Assembly: GCF_042186555.1 (NCBI RefSeq)
Contig: NC_133334.1
Span: 212,353,332 to 212,417,331 of the forward strand
Source: Aquarana catesbeiana
Lineage: Eukaryota > Chordata > Amphibia > Anura > Ranidae
Direction: 5' to 3'
DNA: 64,000 nt
Shown: piece by piece, positions 1-12,233 of the stretch
How positions within the stretch are numbered: the stretch's first letter is position 1
How the letters are laid out: each line of letters opens with the position of its first letter
Notes under the pieces: generated by a model
Seen by the model: the letters and a program-made list of their open reading frames with translations, nothing else
Databases searched by the model: none
Told to the model about the DNA's origin: nothing
Program-made: the position numbers and the translations under genes

Positions 1-30
1 TGTTATATATTGTTTTTGTGTTTAGATATG

Positions 31-350
31 CTTTAAAAAGTGATAACAACATTTTTTTTTAATTAAAATAAAAAAGATGTTATACTTACCTGCTCTGCGC
101 AACAATATTGCACTGAGCGCGCCCTTGCGTCTTCCTTACCTGTTCTCCCCTGCTGTCCGCTTCTTCTTCCTGTGGGTGCCCCCATAGCAAGCTGTGGGCA
201 TGCTCCTGAGCCAGGCTGCGTGTGTCTTGGCCAGGCCTCTTGCTCCCTCCTCACAGGATTTAACTGACAGCAGTGGGAGCCATGACAGCAGTGGGAGCCT
301 ATGGCTCCCACTGCTGCCTGCTTCTAGGGCCAGATTTAGACCTTGGTGGG
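31..350 (+). repeat. Dispersed frog repeat R1, copy A
   Basis: An AT-rich lead-in followed by 'gttatacttacctgctctg' and a GC-richer body resembles three other places in the window: 10459-10873, 26158-26584 and, on the minus strand, 50548-50972. Shared landmarks are the 'atacttacct' block, a 'gcacagagc'-like block and a 'gacagcagtgggagccaatgg'-like block. No coding potential is evident. Its nature (MITE or SINE-like) is not settled by the sequence, and the right edge is approximate. Confidence 0.5.
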
Positions 351-1599
351 CCCAATGCACTTCAGGTTTTGGGGGTCACTCATATACAGTGTATACAGAG
401 TACTTTCTCAGTGTCAGTCACACATTTTTAAAATGCATGACACAACATCGTTTTGAGGTCATGCGCAGACACACGCACACACAGTCATAGTGCTCTAATG
501 TGTGGTTTGCTTGAGCTGCCAAAATTTGTTTTTAAAAATGATAAAGTATACCAGTCCAGAGTAAAATATTTACAAATAATGGCTGGCAAAATATTACTTC
601 CAAAGATACATTTAATACAAGAAAGTATTTTCTTATTATTATATATTTTATATTAATTTATTATAGTCTATTTGTTATTATTGTATATGATTTTTATCTT
701 GTTTTATATTATTTTTGTATAGAGAGGGCCCCTTCTGTCAGGGGGGCCAGAGCAGTTGCCCCTTTTGCCCCTTATAAATCCAGTACTGCCTGTCTCTCCT
801 GTGACCAAGGATAAGTGGAGCAGTGCTGCAGACGGGGCATCAGTGAAAGGCATCAGGTAAGTGTTTAGGGATGGGGGGACAGGTAGTAGGGCATTTTTTA
901 CCCTAATGCATAGAATGCGTTAAGGTAAGAAACACTTAGAACTTAATTAAGAACCACTTTAAGCCAGTTAACTAATCTGAGATGGCACATAATATTAGTA
1001 GAGAGAATCTCTACTTCACATAATGTGTAAACTTGTCATTGCTGATCATCGTCTGAAAGTGCAAACTTCCGGTTTGGTTTGTTAAAATAAGGTCTTGTGT
1101 GCTTTGTTTAAATATATTCACACACTTATGAGTAGGTATTGTAACTATTACAAAACATCAATGAAAGTTTTGCAAAAAAACATTAAAATGGCCACAGACA
1201 ATTATTTCTTCATTGCAAATATCAATAAAGGAGATCCTTTATTAATACATGGGAACCCAATGTTATTAGACTGTGATGCACATACAGGGTGGGGATAGTC
1301 TTGTGCTGTATAAGAGATATAAGTTTCTATTGCTTAACCCATCCCTAAAACTTGCGTCATATTGGCAAGGATTCTAATTAAACAGTTGGGCAGGTATCAC
1401 AGCTTGGCACAATATGATTATGTTGGCAGAGGTACATTAAGCATTAATTTATGTGAACCCAGCGGAACTTTGTATTCATTCACAAACTATATGACATGCA
1501 GTTGAAGGATGAAGCATTCCTAAGCATTGAGGCACACATGTATTGCTCAGTGTTTCTGGAGTTTCCAATGATAATCTTGTCCTTTATATTAGCAACAAT
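351..1599. other. AT-rich stretch, nothing recognised
   Basis: AT-rich sequence with short open frames only. I see no domain, inverted termini or tandem structure that I can support. Confidence 0.5.
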
Positions 1600-1768
1600 C
1601 AATTAAAATTAAAAAAAAATTGATACTGTACGTTACAGCGCTCATAATAGTGCAAAATAACCAGATGAACAAAAAAAATTAAACAAATTGATAAATAAAG
1701 ATAAGTAAATGTCTATATAATGGTGAATGATGTGCTCCAATCAATAAAGTGCAATAGTGCTCCAAACA

Positions 1769-1923
1769 CTGGATGGAATGGACCCCTAGCTTTTCAGTCT
1801 AGGGGATCCCCTGTGTCCCCACTCACTGGATAGTATGGGCCCCAGCTTTTCAGTCTAGGAGATCCACTGTGTCCCCACTCACTGGATGGAATAGACCCCT
1901 AGCTTTTCAGTCTAGGGGTTGTT
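1769..1923. repeat. 57-bp tandem repeat, about 2.7 copies
   Basis: Three consecutive blocks begin 'actggat' and contain 'agcttttcagtctagg' followed by 'ctgtgtccccactc'. The period is about 56-57 bp and the last copy is partial. Copies differ by a few substitutions. The tract lies in a repeat-like AT-rich body starting near 1600 that runs to about 2240. Confidence 0.8.
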
Positions 1924-2104
1924 CTGGCTTAGATTGTTTGCCAGGGATGGCAAATTCACATCAGGATGCAAAGAAGATCTCCCATAATCATGACAGTCAT
2001 GTGTAGATAATATTACCCAAAATGAGATAAAAATGTAGGTTAAAATCACGCATGTATTAGCAAGAAATTGCAATAGGAAGCATCGTTTCTGGCATGCGTT
2101 CCAC

Positions 2105-2170
2105 AGATAACCAACCGGAAGTGACGTCGCTTGGACTCGAAACGCAATTTCCGGTTTCAAGTCCAAAAGT
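2105..2170. repeat. Overlapping short inverted repeats
   Basis: 'aaccggaa' pairs with 'ttccggtt', and a second 13-bp arm ('ttggactcgaaac' against 'gtttcaagtccaa') overlaps it with one mismatch. The two hairpins are mutually exclusive. This probably belongs to a dispersed repeat rather than a gene. Confidence 0.45.
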
Positions 2171-2549
2171 GAACATACAGCATATATACAGGTACTAATC
2201 TGTATACCATACATTTTAAAAAGGGCCAACGCTATCTAATTATTTTTTGGGGGGATTTACAGACATGTATTTGAGTTAAATATTTCCTAGAATCCTCCTG
2301 GAACTGATGAGAGTGTGGCTGATATAGATTTTTTTTAGTACTTTATTAACATTTCTATGTTATTATAAATTATATTACTGTATCTCTATAAATACGCACA
2401 CATCAATATGCTGTGCCAACCTCAAAAAAAGAATAGATGTACAGTGCTCTGCAAAATCAATATAACAGTAAATATGCCTCCATCAAATAAATATATTCCC
2501 ATACAGTATCAATAGATAAGTGATAAATTAGCAGCAATCAGAACTCTAT

Positions 2550-2983
2550 TGCCCTGTACACACGGTCAGATTTTCCGACGGAAAATGTGTGATAGGACCT
2601 TGTTGTCGGAAATTCCGACCGTGTGTAGGCTCCATCACACATTTTCCATCGGATTTTCCGACACACAAAGTTTGAGAGCAGGATATAAAATTTTCCGACA
2701 ACAAAATCCGTTGTCGGAAATTCCGATCGTGTGTACACAAATCTGATGGACAAAGTGCCACGCATGCTCAGAATAAATAAAGAGATGAAAGCTATTGGCC
2801 ACTGCCCTGTTTATAGTCCCGACGTACGTGTTTTACGTCACCGCGTTCAGAACGATCGGATTTTCCGACAACTTTGTGTGACTGTGTGAATGCAAGACAA
2901 GTTTGAGCCAACATCCGTCAGAAAAAATCCTAGGATTTTGTTGTCGGAATGTCCGAACAAAGTCCGACCGTGTGTACGGGGCA
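2550..2983 (-). mobile_element. PIF/Harbinger-like MITE, copy 1
   Basis: Terminal inverted repeats begin 'tgccctgtacacacgg' and end 'ccgtgtgtacggggca'. The body is built of 'ttttccgac'/'gtcggaaa' motifs and includes the family's 'gttggctcaaacttg' block in reverse orientation. It is a non-autonomous fold-back element with no coding capacity. The superfamily call comes from the TTA target duplication seen around sister copies; the flanks of this copy are degraded. Confidence 0.7.
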
Positions 2984-3066
2984 TCAGAGTAAGCAAATTG
3001 TGATATCTTGAGTGAATTTATTGCACCATGTGAAGACTTACAGTATGTCTTGACAATTCACTCTTA

Positions 3067-3500
3067 TAGGGCATACACACGGTCGGACTTTGTTCGGACA
3101 TTCCGACAACAAAATCCTAGGATTTTTTCCGACGGATGTTGGCTCAAACTTGTTTTGTCTACACACGGTCGCACAAAGTTGTCGGAAAATCTGATCGTTC
3201 TAAACGCGGTGACGTAAAACACGTACGTCGGGACTATAAACGGGGCAGTGGCCAATAGCTTTCATCTCTTTACTTATTCTGAGCATGCGTGGCACTTTGT
3301 CCGTCGGATTTGTGTACACACGATCGGAATTTCCGACAACAGATTTTGTTGTCGGAAAATTTTATCTCCTGCTCTCCAACTTTGTGTGTCGGAAAATCCG
3401 ATGGAAAATGTCCGATGGAGCCCACACACGGTCGGAATTTCCGACAACACGCTCCGATCGGACATTGTCCATCGGAAAATCCGACCGTGTGTACGGGGCA
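3067..3500 (+). mobile_element. PIF/Harbinger-like MITE, copy 2
   Basis: Same family as 2550-2983 but in opposite orientation, only 83 bp away. The ends are flanked by TTA on both sides (3064-3066 and 3501-3503), the 3-bp TWA target duplication typical of PIF/Harbinger transposons. It carries the 'gacggatgttggctcaaac' block and a CpG-containing middle. No open frame of meaning. Confidence 0.75.
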
Positions 3501-3503
3501 TTA

Positions 3504-4652
3504 TAGTGACATATGTTCTCACCTCAACTTGTAGACCTGAAACTCAGGTCAAATGCGCTTTCCCCTCTAAGGGTCAATCCAACATCAACTCCAGTGATAA
3601 CATTAATGTTTCTCTAAACTGTGGTTTGGTTATCTCAAGTGAAACTCACATTAGAAAAAATGGACGTGTGGCCCCTTTCGGGTTTGGATAGGTATTGCCA
3701 CACTCTGCAAACAAGAATCATTAAAAGAAAAAATGCCTCTGTGTACAGTGGGGCCATGGCTCCCACGTCAATTCCGGTTTCGGCTGTTAATCAAGTTAAC
3801 CTGGCAACTGCTCCACGTGTTTCATAACACTATGTGACTTCCTCAGGACATTTCTGTTTTGTTGTGTCAGTTCAGTACTTATGTGTTCTCTGTGAATATT
3901 TTACAGTTTGTGATTGTTTTTTTTTGGTTTTGATTCAACTCCTGTAAATATAATCATAATCTTGCTTTTGTTATAATATTGTATTTTTTGGTAAATTGGT
4001 TCTGATTCTTTATGTTGAGTGTGTGTATTTTGGGGGGTGGAGGGCCCACGGTAGTTGGCTTAGATGAGAAAAGAGTAAATCTGTCTGTCAATTAGGTGAT
4101 CTGCAGTCCCTAAGGGGTCCCTCAGTGTCGAGTGAGTGGTTTGTTTCTCCTGGGGTGCTGAAAAAAGGACATACGCCTTGTCAACTCCCACTTATTTTTG
4201 TCAGTATAGAGCATTCACAGAGAGGATGGTCAAGATGCAATTGCAGTGATAATAGCAAACAGGGTTCAGCAGGAAAAGATGAGGATGTCTAAGCAGTGTT
4301 GGAGCTCTGAGATAATGCTGCTCATATCTGAAAGCCCTGCTCTGCCACCACTAAAAGATGATAGTTTGGGTGGCATGGTGAATTTATGAATTGCCTAGAA
4401 GCCAGTAGAAATATATTACAGTAACCACAAACAATAATGGTTATTGTACCACTGAATCTGCTATTCCAACTATTTTAATATCAGAGCACATAGTGGTCAG
4501 CCCTGTCAGCTACTGCCCACACAGCAATAAGCAGATAGAACAAAAATTGCCTAATCTGTCCTTATAATATGCTAAGTGTAATATAAAAATATTTTAAGGT
4601 TATTCTAGGCTTGCACACAATGGATGGAGACATTTTTATCTGCAACCTCTAA
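3504..4652. other. No recognised feature
   Basis: Mostly AT-rich sequence with a few GT-rich runs. I see no paired termini, tandem repeat or domain. Confidence 0.5.
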
Positions 4653-5063
4653 TGCCGCGTACACATGATCGGGATTTTGGTCGGAAAAAGATATGATGGC
4701 TTTTCCAACGGGATTCCGCTCAAGCTTGCCTTGCATACACATGGTCACACAAAAGTTTGCTGAACTTTCGACCGCCATGAACGCAGTGACGTACAACACT
4801 ACGACAAGCCGAGAAAATGAAGTTCAATGCTTCCGAGCATGCGTCGAATTGTTTCCGAGCATGCGTAGGAATTTTGCGTGTCGGAATTGCTACAGACGAT
4901 CGCATTTTCAGATAGGAACTTTTTCCGACCGAAAAATTCAATCTTTTGCTGGCTGGAATTCGGCCAGCAAAAGTTCGATGGAGCATACACACGGTCGCAT
5001 TTTCCGACCAAAAGCTCTCATCGGTCTTTTGCTGGCCAAATTTCCGATTGTGTGTATGCGGCA
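4653..5063 (+). mobile_element. PIF/Harbinger-like MITE, copy 3 (diverged)
   Basis: Ends 'tgccgcgtacacatgatcgg' and '...tgtgtgtatgcggca' are a diverged form of the family seen at 2550 and 3067, flanked by TAA and TTA. Internal blocks such as 'catgcgt' and 'ttccgacc' are kept. It is a more distant subfamily than the other four copies. Confidence 0.65.
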
Positions 5064-6758
5064 TTAGTTCTCTGTACAGCTTGGATCTGACAAAATTTCC
5101 CTTTTTGACTCTGTGGAATAGGGTCAGTCACATAGCTCCCAAAAGTTCTCTTTTTTTTTTAAAGTTTATTTTATTTTCCTTTTTAAAAGATGACAATAAG
5201 AAGGCTCATAGCAAACATAGGTGCTGGGTGATCAGTGGTGTAACTGTAGCTATAGGAGCCTATGTGGCTGGTATGGGGTGGCTTTAGAATTTACATCAAG
5301 GACTTTAGATCTTAAACTACAAAAGGATCAGTTAATGCAGTTAAAGCCTGGTAAACTAGTGAGGACAGAGCAGTTAGCTGAGAATTAAAAGTTTATTCTC
5401 TGTAATGCTGCACCTTCTGGCAAGTTATGTATACAACATTGGCCCCTAGCTGTGTATTAACAATGCTAACAGGTCTCATGCTACCTGTCTTTGATTTAGA
5501 CATGCTTTATTTTAGGATCAGTTACACTACTGTCTCAGTGGACAATGCAGATGCCAAAGAGAGAGGTCGCCAGGGGGCCCCGTCAAAATTTTGCTAGGGA
5601 GCCCAATGATCTAAAAGGTTACACACCTGAGAGTGATCTTTATAAAGATGGGGCAATCATTTGCCCTTGACCTTTTTAAACACACTGTAATCATACAGCT
5701 TATAATTGGCATATTTTAGTATAAGGTAACTCAAGTTTAAATGAGTTCTTGCTCTGCTGTTGCATCATTGATTGTGATTCATTCATCTCTTACAATGCAT
5801 TGCTGGGTGGGGTTTCCCCTTGTGAAAATGCCAGTTTTTTTGCCAACTCATGCTAGGGTAACCGTAGCCTAATCCTGGGATTTAGGGAATGTAAAGAACA
5901 TGAGTATATACTGAGGAGCTGTTGGCAAAAAAGAGAATGAAAGAGTGAGTAGATGTGGATCTTGTTCTTAATATATTTTACAGAAAAGAAACAGCTAGTG
6001 TTATCTACTTGCTTATTCCAACAACATTTGCACATAGCAGGCAACATTTTTTGCATGCACCTCGAGGTTTGCTTTAAGCCTAAGTTTAGTAAAAAAAAAA
6101 TCAGCACAAGGGACATTACCACAGTGTCATGTGTTCTTTTGTCTCATGGTTTAGTAGGAATCTTTCTCATCTGAATTATTGCCCCCCCCCCCCATACTCA
6201 CAGCCATAATCTTCTGGTGCAGCAGGGATTAATAGAGTAAGGAGAAGTGACAGACACTCATCAAAAGTGCTAGACTATGCCTGCCCTTTCCACCAACCTC
6301 TTCTATTCAGAAGATGTACTATAGCTTCTATGAATGAAAAAAGATCTATGAATGGAGGATGGGTAGAAGATTAAAAGCTCTGCTTTCTCCATTCATAGAT
6401 TGTATTTCATTCATAGAAGTGATAGCATGGCTTCTATCAATGGAGGAGATAGGAGGAAAGGGTGGGCATAGTCGGGCTAAGAAAACACTTTTAGCAGTAA
6501 CTACTTTACCAACTTACTACAGAAAATACAGGCTATGGGTTCCTGTAATTAGATAAATTAACACTAATGAAGGAGAAATATGACTGCAGCATTGAGACCA
6601 AGATTCCTACCCTTGTACAACACTTCCCAGCATGCTTAGCTTTCTGGCCAAGTTAGGGGAGAGATGATGGATGTTCATCAATGAATGAAGTAGTGACTGG
6701 TACAGTTTCGGATCAATGAAGGAAACAAGCTCTAGGTTTATGACATTCCATCTTACTT
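5064..6758. other. No gene; one inverted repeat and a C run
   Basis: No coding feature recognised. There is an imperfect 35-bp inverted repeat at 6324-6358 and 6386-6420 ('ttctatgaatgaa' against 'ttcattcatagaa') and a C run near 6182-6193. Confidence 0.5.
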
Positions 6759-7212
6759 AAGTGTTACTAAACCCAGGACCCTGCAGTCACTATATCTGGT
6801 CTCCCATAGTACACAGAACATGGAAATGAAATTATATTGGTAAACATAAACTGCTAAATACCTTTTCTCATCAGCAGTATATAGCAGTCTTTTGAGGAGG
6901 AGTTTCCATTCCATGACCCCTGGCCCTCTGTCTGGACAATGCTGATTTATCTTGTGCTGATCACATGCCCCCTCCCAAAAAAATTCTAGCAATACACCTC
7001 AAACTGAGCATGTCCAGTGTGCCTCCAAGGCTCTGTACTTTCAGCAGATGGATTGGGGACAGTAAAAGAATGGGATGATCAGAGAAGACAGGATCAAACA
7101 GCCTTTTTTACACAACGTAGAGGATTAACCTCTTGGATTCCACGGTGAGTATAACAAGCATGCTTTACTGCATATACAGATCAATTTTACTGTTGTGGGT
7201 TTAGTAACACTT
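6759..7212. mobile_element. MITE with 'aagtgttactaaaccca' ends
   Basis: A 17-bp perfect terminal inverted repeat lies at 6759-6775 and 7196-7212, with no open frame between. Length and structure fit a non-autonomous DNA transposon. The superfamily is unresolved because the target duplication is short and ambiguous. Confidence 0.6.
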
Positions 7213-7620
7213 TAGCTCTGTAATGTCAATGCATATAGCTCCCCATAATTTGTAGTCTTCAGACTAAACTGGCAGCTCTGGTACTGTAAGTGCTATATGA
7301 CATGTCTCTGAAACCAGAGGGAGAATGGAATAATCCATTTTTTGGCACAATGGTGAGTGGTTTTATTGTATTAGATATACAGTAAAAGTTTTACAGTTCG
7401 TGGAAAGTATTGTAAATGCATAATTTAGACTCCTGGCACCAATCCTGTGGCCCAGGGGTCACATTCAGAGCTTTGGTGCCTACCATGAAGCCATTGGACC
7501 CCAGGAATCTGCAGTGGAAGTTTTTATTTTGTAAAGGGTCTGTGATGACGGTGATCTCTAGGAGTCTCATGTAACATATCTCTAATCTTTAAAGAGGAAG
7601 TAAACTTCAATGTATTGTTT

Positions 7621-7662
7621 GTACCTATAGGTAAGCCTATAATAAGGCTTACCTATAGGTAC
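7621..7662. repeat. Perfect 18-bp-arm hairpin
   Basis: Arms at 7621-7638 and 7645-7662 ('gtacctataggtaagcct' and its exact complement) are separated by 6 nt. It lies inside the fold-back element at 7589-8141. Confidence 0.85.
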
Positions 7663-7847
7663 TGTAATCATCAGAGTCTTGTGCCGTGACCGGCGGCTCC
7701 CGCGAGCATGCATGGAGAGATGTTATGCAGCTCCGGCCAGTCACATAGCCGTGAAGGAAGATGGGCAAAGATGGATGCAGCCTTCAGCGGTGATAAGGGC
7801 TTCGTTTTTAGGTAAGTTTCACATAATGTGCTAGTATGCGATGCATA

Positions 7848-8064
7848 CCCTGTTTCCCCGAAAATAAGACCTAGCGTGATTGTCAGTGATGGCTGCAATA
7901 TAAGCCCTACCCTCCAAATAAGCCCTACCCTGTTTCCCTGAAAATAAGCCCTACCCTGAAAATAAGACCTATAAGGACTTTAACTAGGGCTTATTTGGAG
8001 GGTAGGGCTTATATTGCAGCCATCACTGACAATCACGCTAGGTCTTATTTTCGGGGAAACAGGG
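7848..8064. mobile_element. MITE with perfect 80-bp inverted arms
   Basis: The first 80 bp (7848-7927, starting 'ccctgtttccccgaaaata') reappear as an exact reverse complement at 7985-8064. The 57-bp loop contains two further partial copies of the 'gaaaataagccct' motif. Perfect arms suggest a young insertion or arm homogenisation. No coding content. Confidence 0.85.
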
Positions 8065-8210
8065 CACTAGCACATTATGCCTTTACTTTTGTAGGTCAGA
8101 AAAAACAAAACAAAATAAAATGGCGCTTTACTTCCTCTTAAACTGTTTCCTACAGGCAAGTATGTCTCCAACCACATCTATAGCATGACCTCAACTTCTG
8201 ACCATTTCCT

Positions 8211-8864
8211 TTAGGCTGGGTTCACATATGGGCACGCAGCGGCTCACAGCAGGAGTCTGGTGCATCCTTGTTCACTGTTTCAGGTCCAATTTCAGCCTGA
8301 ATTTTTGGCTGAATTCAGACCTGAAACAGACCAAAAGATGCACAGGGCTCCTATGAAAATCGCACCGGAGCCGCTGCGGAGATATGTGAACCGGCTCCAA
8401 AGGCAGCCAGTCACAATCTCCTGCTGTGCGAATTGGATGCGGGGAAACCTGCATCCAATTCGCAGTAGTGTGAACCCAGCCGCAGGAACCCTGCAAATCC
8501 ACTGCATCACATCGCACCTGTTCCCGCATCGCACCCGACTCACACGGCAGTTCACACTGTCATATGCGAACTGCCGGGCGTGTCAATACATTGTTAATGA
8601 CACCCCAATTTCAGCTCGCATATTGCACTGCGAATTGTAAGTTCAGACAAGAATCTGATCACATGTGAGTGAACACCCATGCGATCCGATTCTGGTGCGG
8701 ACCAAAAATAGGGGCCTGTGCGAGTTTGGTCCGAATGCGATTATCAGCCATACAATTTGTATGGCTGAAATTCGCATCGCATGGACATCGCATGTGATTT
8801 GTACTGCAGTGCGGTGTGAATCACATGCGATCTCGCAGAGCGCAGTAGTGTGAACTGGCACTTA
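8211..8864. mobile_element. MITE-like repeat with 'ggttcaca' ends
   Basis: Begins 'ttaggctgggttcacat' and ends 'gtgtgaactggcactta', an imperfect inverted pair. Internal 'gtgtgaac', 'cgcatg' and 'tgcgaa' motifs occur in both orientations. A second element with comparable ends lies at 20523-21003. No convincing open frame. Confidence 0.55.
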
Positions 8865-9297
8865 GTAAGTCTGGAGTCTCTGACAGTCTTTGCCTACACT
8901 GGACTGGAATATCACATTTAAATGGAATGAAACATTGACATGGAACTTCAGCTGAATACACCATTGAAGTATTTAGGCTAACCTGTATTTACTGCCACAG
9001 AATTTGTAATTAGCTGCTCTTGTGATTCACACACCTGCCACATTGTATAGTTAGGACGGTGCTTGGGAATTCCTTCAGCTGTTGAGAGTGTATATAGCTG
9101 AAAAGGTGAAGCATTTCAGAAATGAATGTGCTTGCAGTGTAAATCTTAGTGTACGTCCAGTGTAGTATTACTGGTTACCCTGTTTTTAACCTCTCTCCTA
9201 ATGGGAACTTGATACAATCTTTTAAAATGTCAATTATTTTTTTTTCTGCCTGTTGCAAAAATGAGTAGCTCTTCAAGTAAGAGCCTTTCACATCACA
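8865..9297. other. No recognised feature
   Basis: Unique-looking AT-rich sequence. Nothing supportable. Confidence 0.5.
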
Positions 9298-9299
9298 TA

Positions 9300-9619
9300 C
9301 AGTAAAACCTTGGTTTGAGAGTAACTTGGTTTGAGAGACAAGCAACTTGTTTTAATAAATTTAGCTTTGATATAGAAGCGATGTCTTGATATAAGAGTAG
9401 CATCATGTCACAACTGAGTATAAAAAAGAAGAGAGGGGCCTCTAAGTGTAGCAATATGGTTATATTTAATGAAGGTACAACATTTAGCAACTTATTGCTA
9501 CACTTGGAGGTGCCTTTCTTCTTTTTTATACCCTGTAAAAAAATGCTTTGATATACAAGTGCTTTGGATTACAAGCATGTTTCTGGAACAAATTATGCTC
9601 GCAAACCAAGGTTTTACTG
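9300..9619. mobile_element. Tc1/mariner-type MITE, short form
   Basis: Terminal inverted repeat 'cagtaaaaccttggtttg' at the left and '...ccaaggttttactg' at the right, flanked by TA on both sides (9298-9299, 9620-9621). The TA duplication and CAGT start are hallmarks of Tc1/mariner transposition. The interior folds back around 'gtgtagcaa' and 'ttgctacac'. An 819-bp relative is at 12234-13052. Confidence 0.8.
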
Positions 9620-9621
9620 TA

Positions 9622-10457
9622 TTTGTATATGCATTTAAAGTGTGAAGCAGTTATGCTTTCTTCAAACATTGTGGGGCGGCTTCTGTAGTAAAATAATGTT
9701 TGTTATAAAAGTTTCTAGTGAAACCACGACAGGGTGTTCAAACAAGAAATGAACAAAAGCATGAGATTTCTTTGTAAAGCAGCATCCATAACTAGAAAGA
9801 AGGTGCCAGTCCCCATTGACAGTATAGTATTGTCATTGCTACCTGGGGATCCACAATAGAAGAGCTACAAGGAACATGTACTAGTTGCATATTCTCCTGT
9901 TAGCAGAAGTAGAAGAGATAGCCATGTTTATAACATAAGTTATTTACAAATTATATAAAAGTTTACTATATAAAGGCCATGCCAATTTATAAATTACAAC
10001 ACAACAAAAGTGATAAAACGCACAGAAACATGAAAAGTTTACATAAATGGTCAATACAAATAAATTAAAAAATGCAAATATAGCTAGTGTGAGAAGGAGA
10101 TGAAGGAGTAAATCAGGGGTTCAATTGGAACAATTTTTATCTGATCTGTATATAAACACTAAAAAATACATTGTCACAATTGTAACATTGTAACAATACT
10201 GTATATTTATTATCAACTGACAGCCAAATCCTGCAACAATGCAGAGCAGGGTTGGCAGCAGAGGAAGGTTTTGTTTGCCATGCAGAGTAGCCACACTGAA
10301 CATCCGCATAGCATTTACAAACAAGACAAATGTTGTAAGAACCAGACTAGTTCAAAGCCAGAAAGGTTGCAGTGCTAGTAGATATTACTTACACCTAAAA
10401 TCAACCTCGTGTATGAAAGTACACACTTTCACCATCCAACACATAAAGCTAATGACA
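9622..10457. other. No recognised feature
   Basis: AT-rich sequence without paired ends or domains that I can support. Confidence 0.5.
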
Positions 10458-10458
10458 T

Positions 10459-10873
10459 TTAAAGTGATACTAAAGTCTCATTTTTTTATTTAAAAATAAC
10501 AAACATGTTATACTTACCTGCTCTGTGCAGTGGTTTTGCACAGAGCAGCCCAGATCCTCCTCTTCTTGGGTCCCTCACTGGCGCTCCTGGCTCCTCCCTC
10601 CTGCCGGGTTCCCCCACAGCAGGCAGCTTACTATGGGGGCATCGAGCCAAGCCACTGCTCAGTGTGTCCATTCAGACACAGAGCCGCAGTTCTACCCGCC
10701 CCCTCTCTCTCTTCATTGGCTTACTGACTTGGACAGCAGTGGAAGCCAATGGCGCCCTGCTGCTGTCTCAGCCAATGAGAAGGGAGAGAAGCTGAGTCTC
10801 TCATGCAACATCGCTGGATAGAGATGGGCTCAGTTAAGTATTAGGGGGGTTAGAATAGAAGCATAGAATGCAT
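10459..10873 (+). repeat. Dispersed frog repeat R1, copy B
   Basis: Contains 'acatgttatacttacctgc', the 'gcacagagcagcccagatcc' block and a 'gacagcagtggaagcc' block shared with copies at 31, 26158 and 50548. It abuts repeat R2 directly at 10874. Confidence 0.65.
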
Positions 10874-11335
10874 TAAAGAGGAGTTCCACCCAGGGGGTCG
10901 GGTAAAAAAAAAAAAAAAAATAAAAGTCAGCAGCTACAAATACTGCAGCTGCTGACTTTTAATTGGACACTTACCTGTCCCTGGGTCCAGTGATGTCGGC
11001 ATTGCAACTGTGGGCGCCGGGCTGTGGCTTCACAGCCTGGCACCCACTGCGCATGCGCGAGCGGCGCCGTGCGCCGTGATTGGCCACTCAGTCACCTGGG
11101 ACCTGTAATGGGTCCCAGATGATTGACAGCGATGATGGAGCAGAGCGGAGCCCTTCCTGTGCCGAGGGTGAAGTGATGTCACAAGCCCAGGCACTGGAAG
11201 GGGCAGACTACGAGGGACCCCCTAGCAACAGGCATTTAGAGGTAAGTTTAAAAAAAAATCAAAATTTTTTTTGGGTTTTTTTTTTTAGGATTTTTCAAGT
11301 ATTTTTTTTTTTTTGGGTGGAACCCCACTTTAAGA
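10874..11335 (+). mobile_element. MITE R2, complete copy
   Basis: Terminal inverted repeats 'ttaaagaggagttccaccc' and 'gggtggaaccccactttaa'. The interior has a fold-back 'aaaagtcagcagct'/'agctgctgactttt' and a GC-rich, CpG-containing middle near 11000-11090. A second, split copy of the family lies at 33557-33606 plus 37096-37535. Confidence 0.7.
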
Positions 11336-11623
11336 TAAAAAAAAAACCTGCCTTTACAATCATTTTAGGAGTTAGGGGCACACTACTTTGCAAGAGGAAG
11401 CTGAGAGTTATAAGCTAGATTACATGATAGTAGCAGCCTTGCTTCCACCGTTGATAGAAAATCCTACCAGGTCTGGTCTGGTCTGGCTTTCCACTGCCTT
11501 GGTCTCACCTGGCCTGGCCAGGAGGTTTACATTTTTTTCCACTTGATGCCTTTGCTGAAGTGTGTAGGTACAGCATCAGGCTCAATGGAGGTGAATGGGA
11601 GTCCACTTCACAGAGTTTTCTTT
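11336..11623. other. Spacer with a short GGTCT run
   Basis: A short (ggtct)n-like run near 11470-11490. Otherwise nothing recognised. Confidence 0.45.
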
Positions 11624-12233
11624 AACCACTTACCGACTGGTTCACACCGATATACGCCAGCAAAGTGGCATGGGTGCGCAAAACAATGTACCCATAGGTC
11701 TCTGCATTATCCGTGGCTACTGGGTGCGCTCCCACCGCGTGCCATGGGAGCGTGCCTGTGGGTCCTGTGGACTCGTTGTCCGCCAGTTGCCCACGATCAT
11801 GGCACGCAGAGGCAGAACGGGGAGATGCAAACAAGGCATTTCCCTGTTCTGCCTAGCAACATGACAGGGATCTACTGCTCCCAGTGATCGGGAGCAGTGA
11901 TCTCTGTCATGTTCTAGTGAGCCCATCCCCCCTACAGTTAGAACATGCTAAGTGAACACAGTTAACCCCTTGATCGCCCCCTAGTGTTTAATTCCTTCCC
12001 TGCCAGTGACATTTACACAGTAATCAGTGCATTTTTATAGCACTGATTGCTGTATAAATGCCAATGGTCCCAAAATAGTGTCAAAAGTGTCCGATCTGTC
12101 CGCCACAATGTCGCAATCATGATAAAAATCGCAGATCGCCGCCATTACTAATAAAAAAAAATTATAAATAAAAATGCCATAAATCTATCCCCTATGTTGT
12201 AGACGCGATAACTTTTGCGCAAACCAATCAATA

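Larger units (their letters stand above)
7589..8141. mobile_element. Fold-back element with 'aaagaggaagtaaa' ends, host of a nested MITE
   Basis: Terminal inverted repeats of about 15 bp ('taaagaggaagtaaa' and 'tttacttcctctta') bound a body whose inner arms ('cataatgtgctag' and 'ctagcacattatg') flank a second MITE at 7848-8064. The nested element therefore landed near the hairpin tip of this one. Confidence 0.6.

Noticed and set aside
3248..3691. 147-codon open frame overlapping MITE copy 2
   Set aside because: Explained by the fold-back MITE; the same residues appear in opposite frames of its inverted arms.
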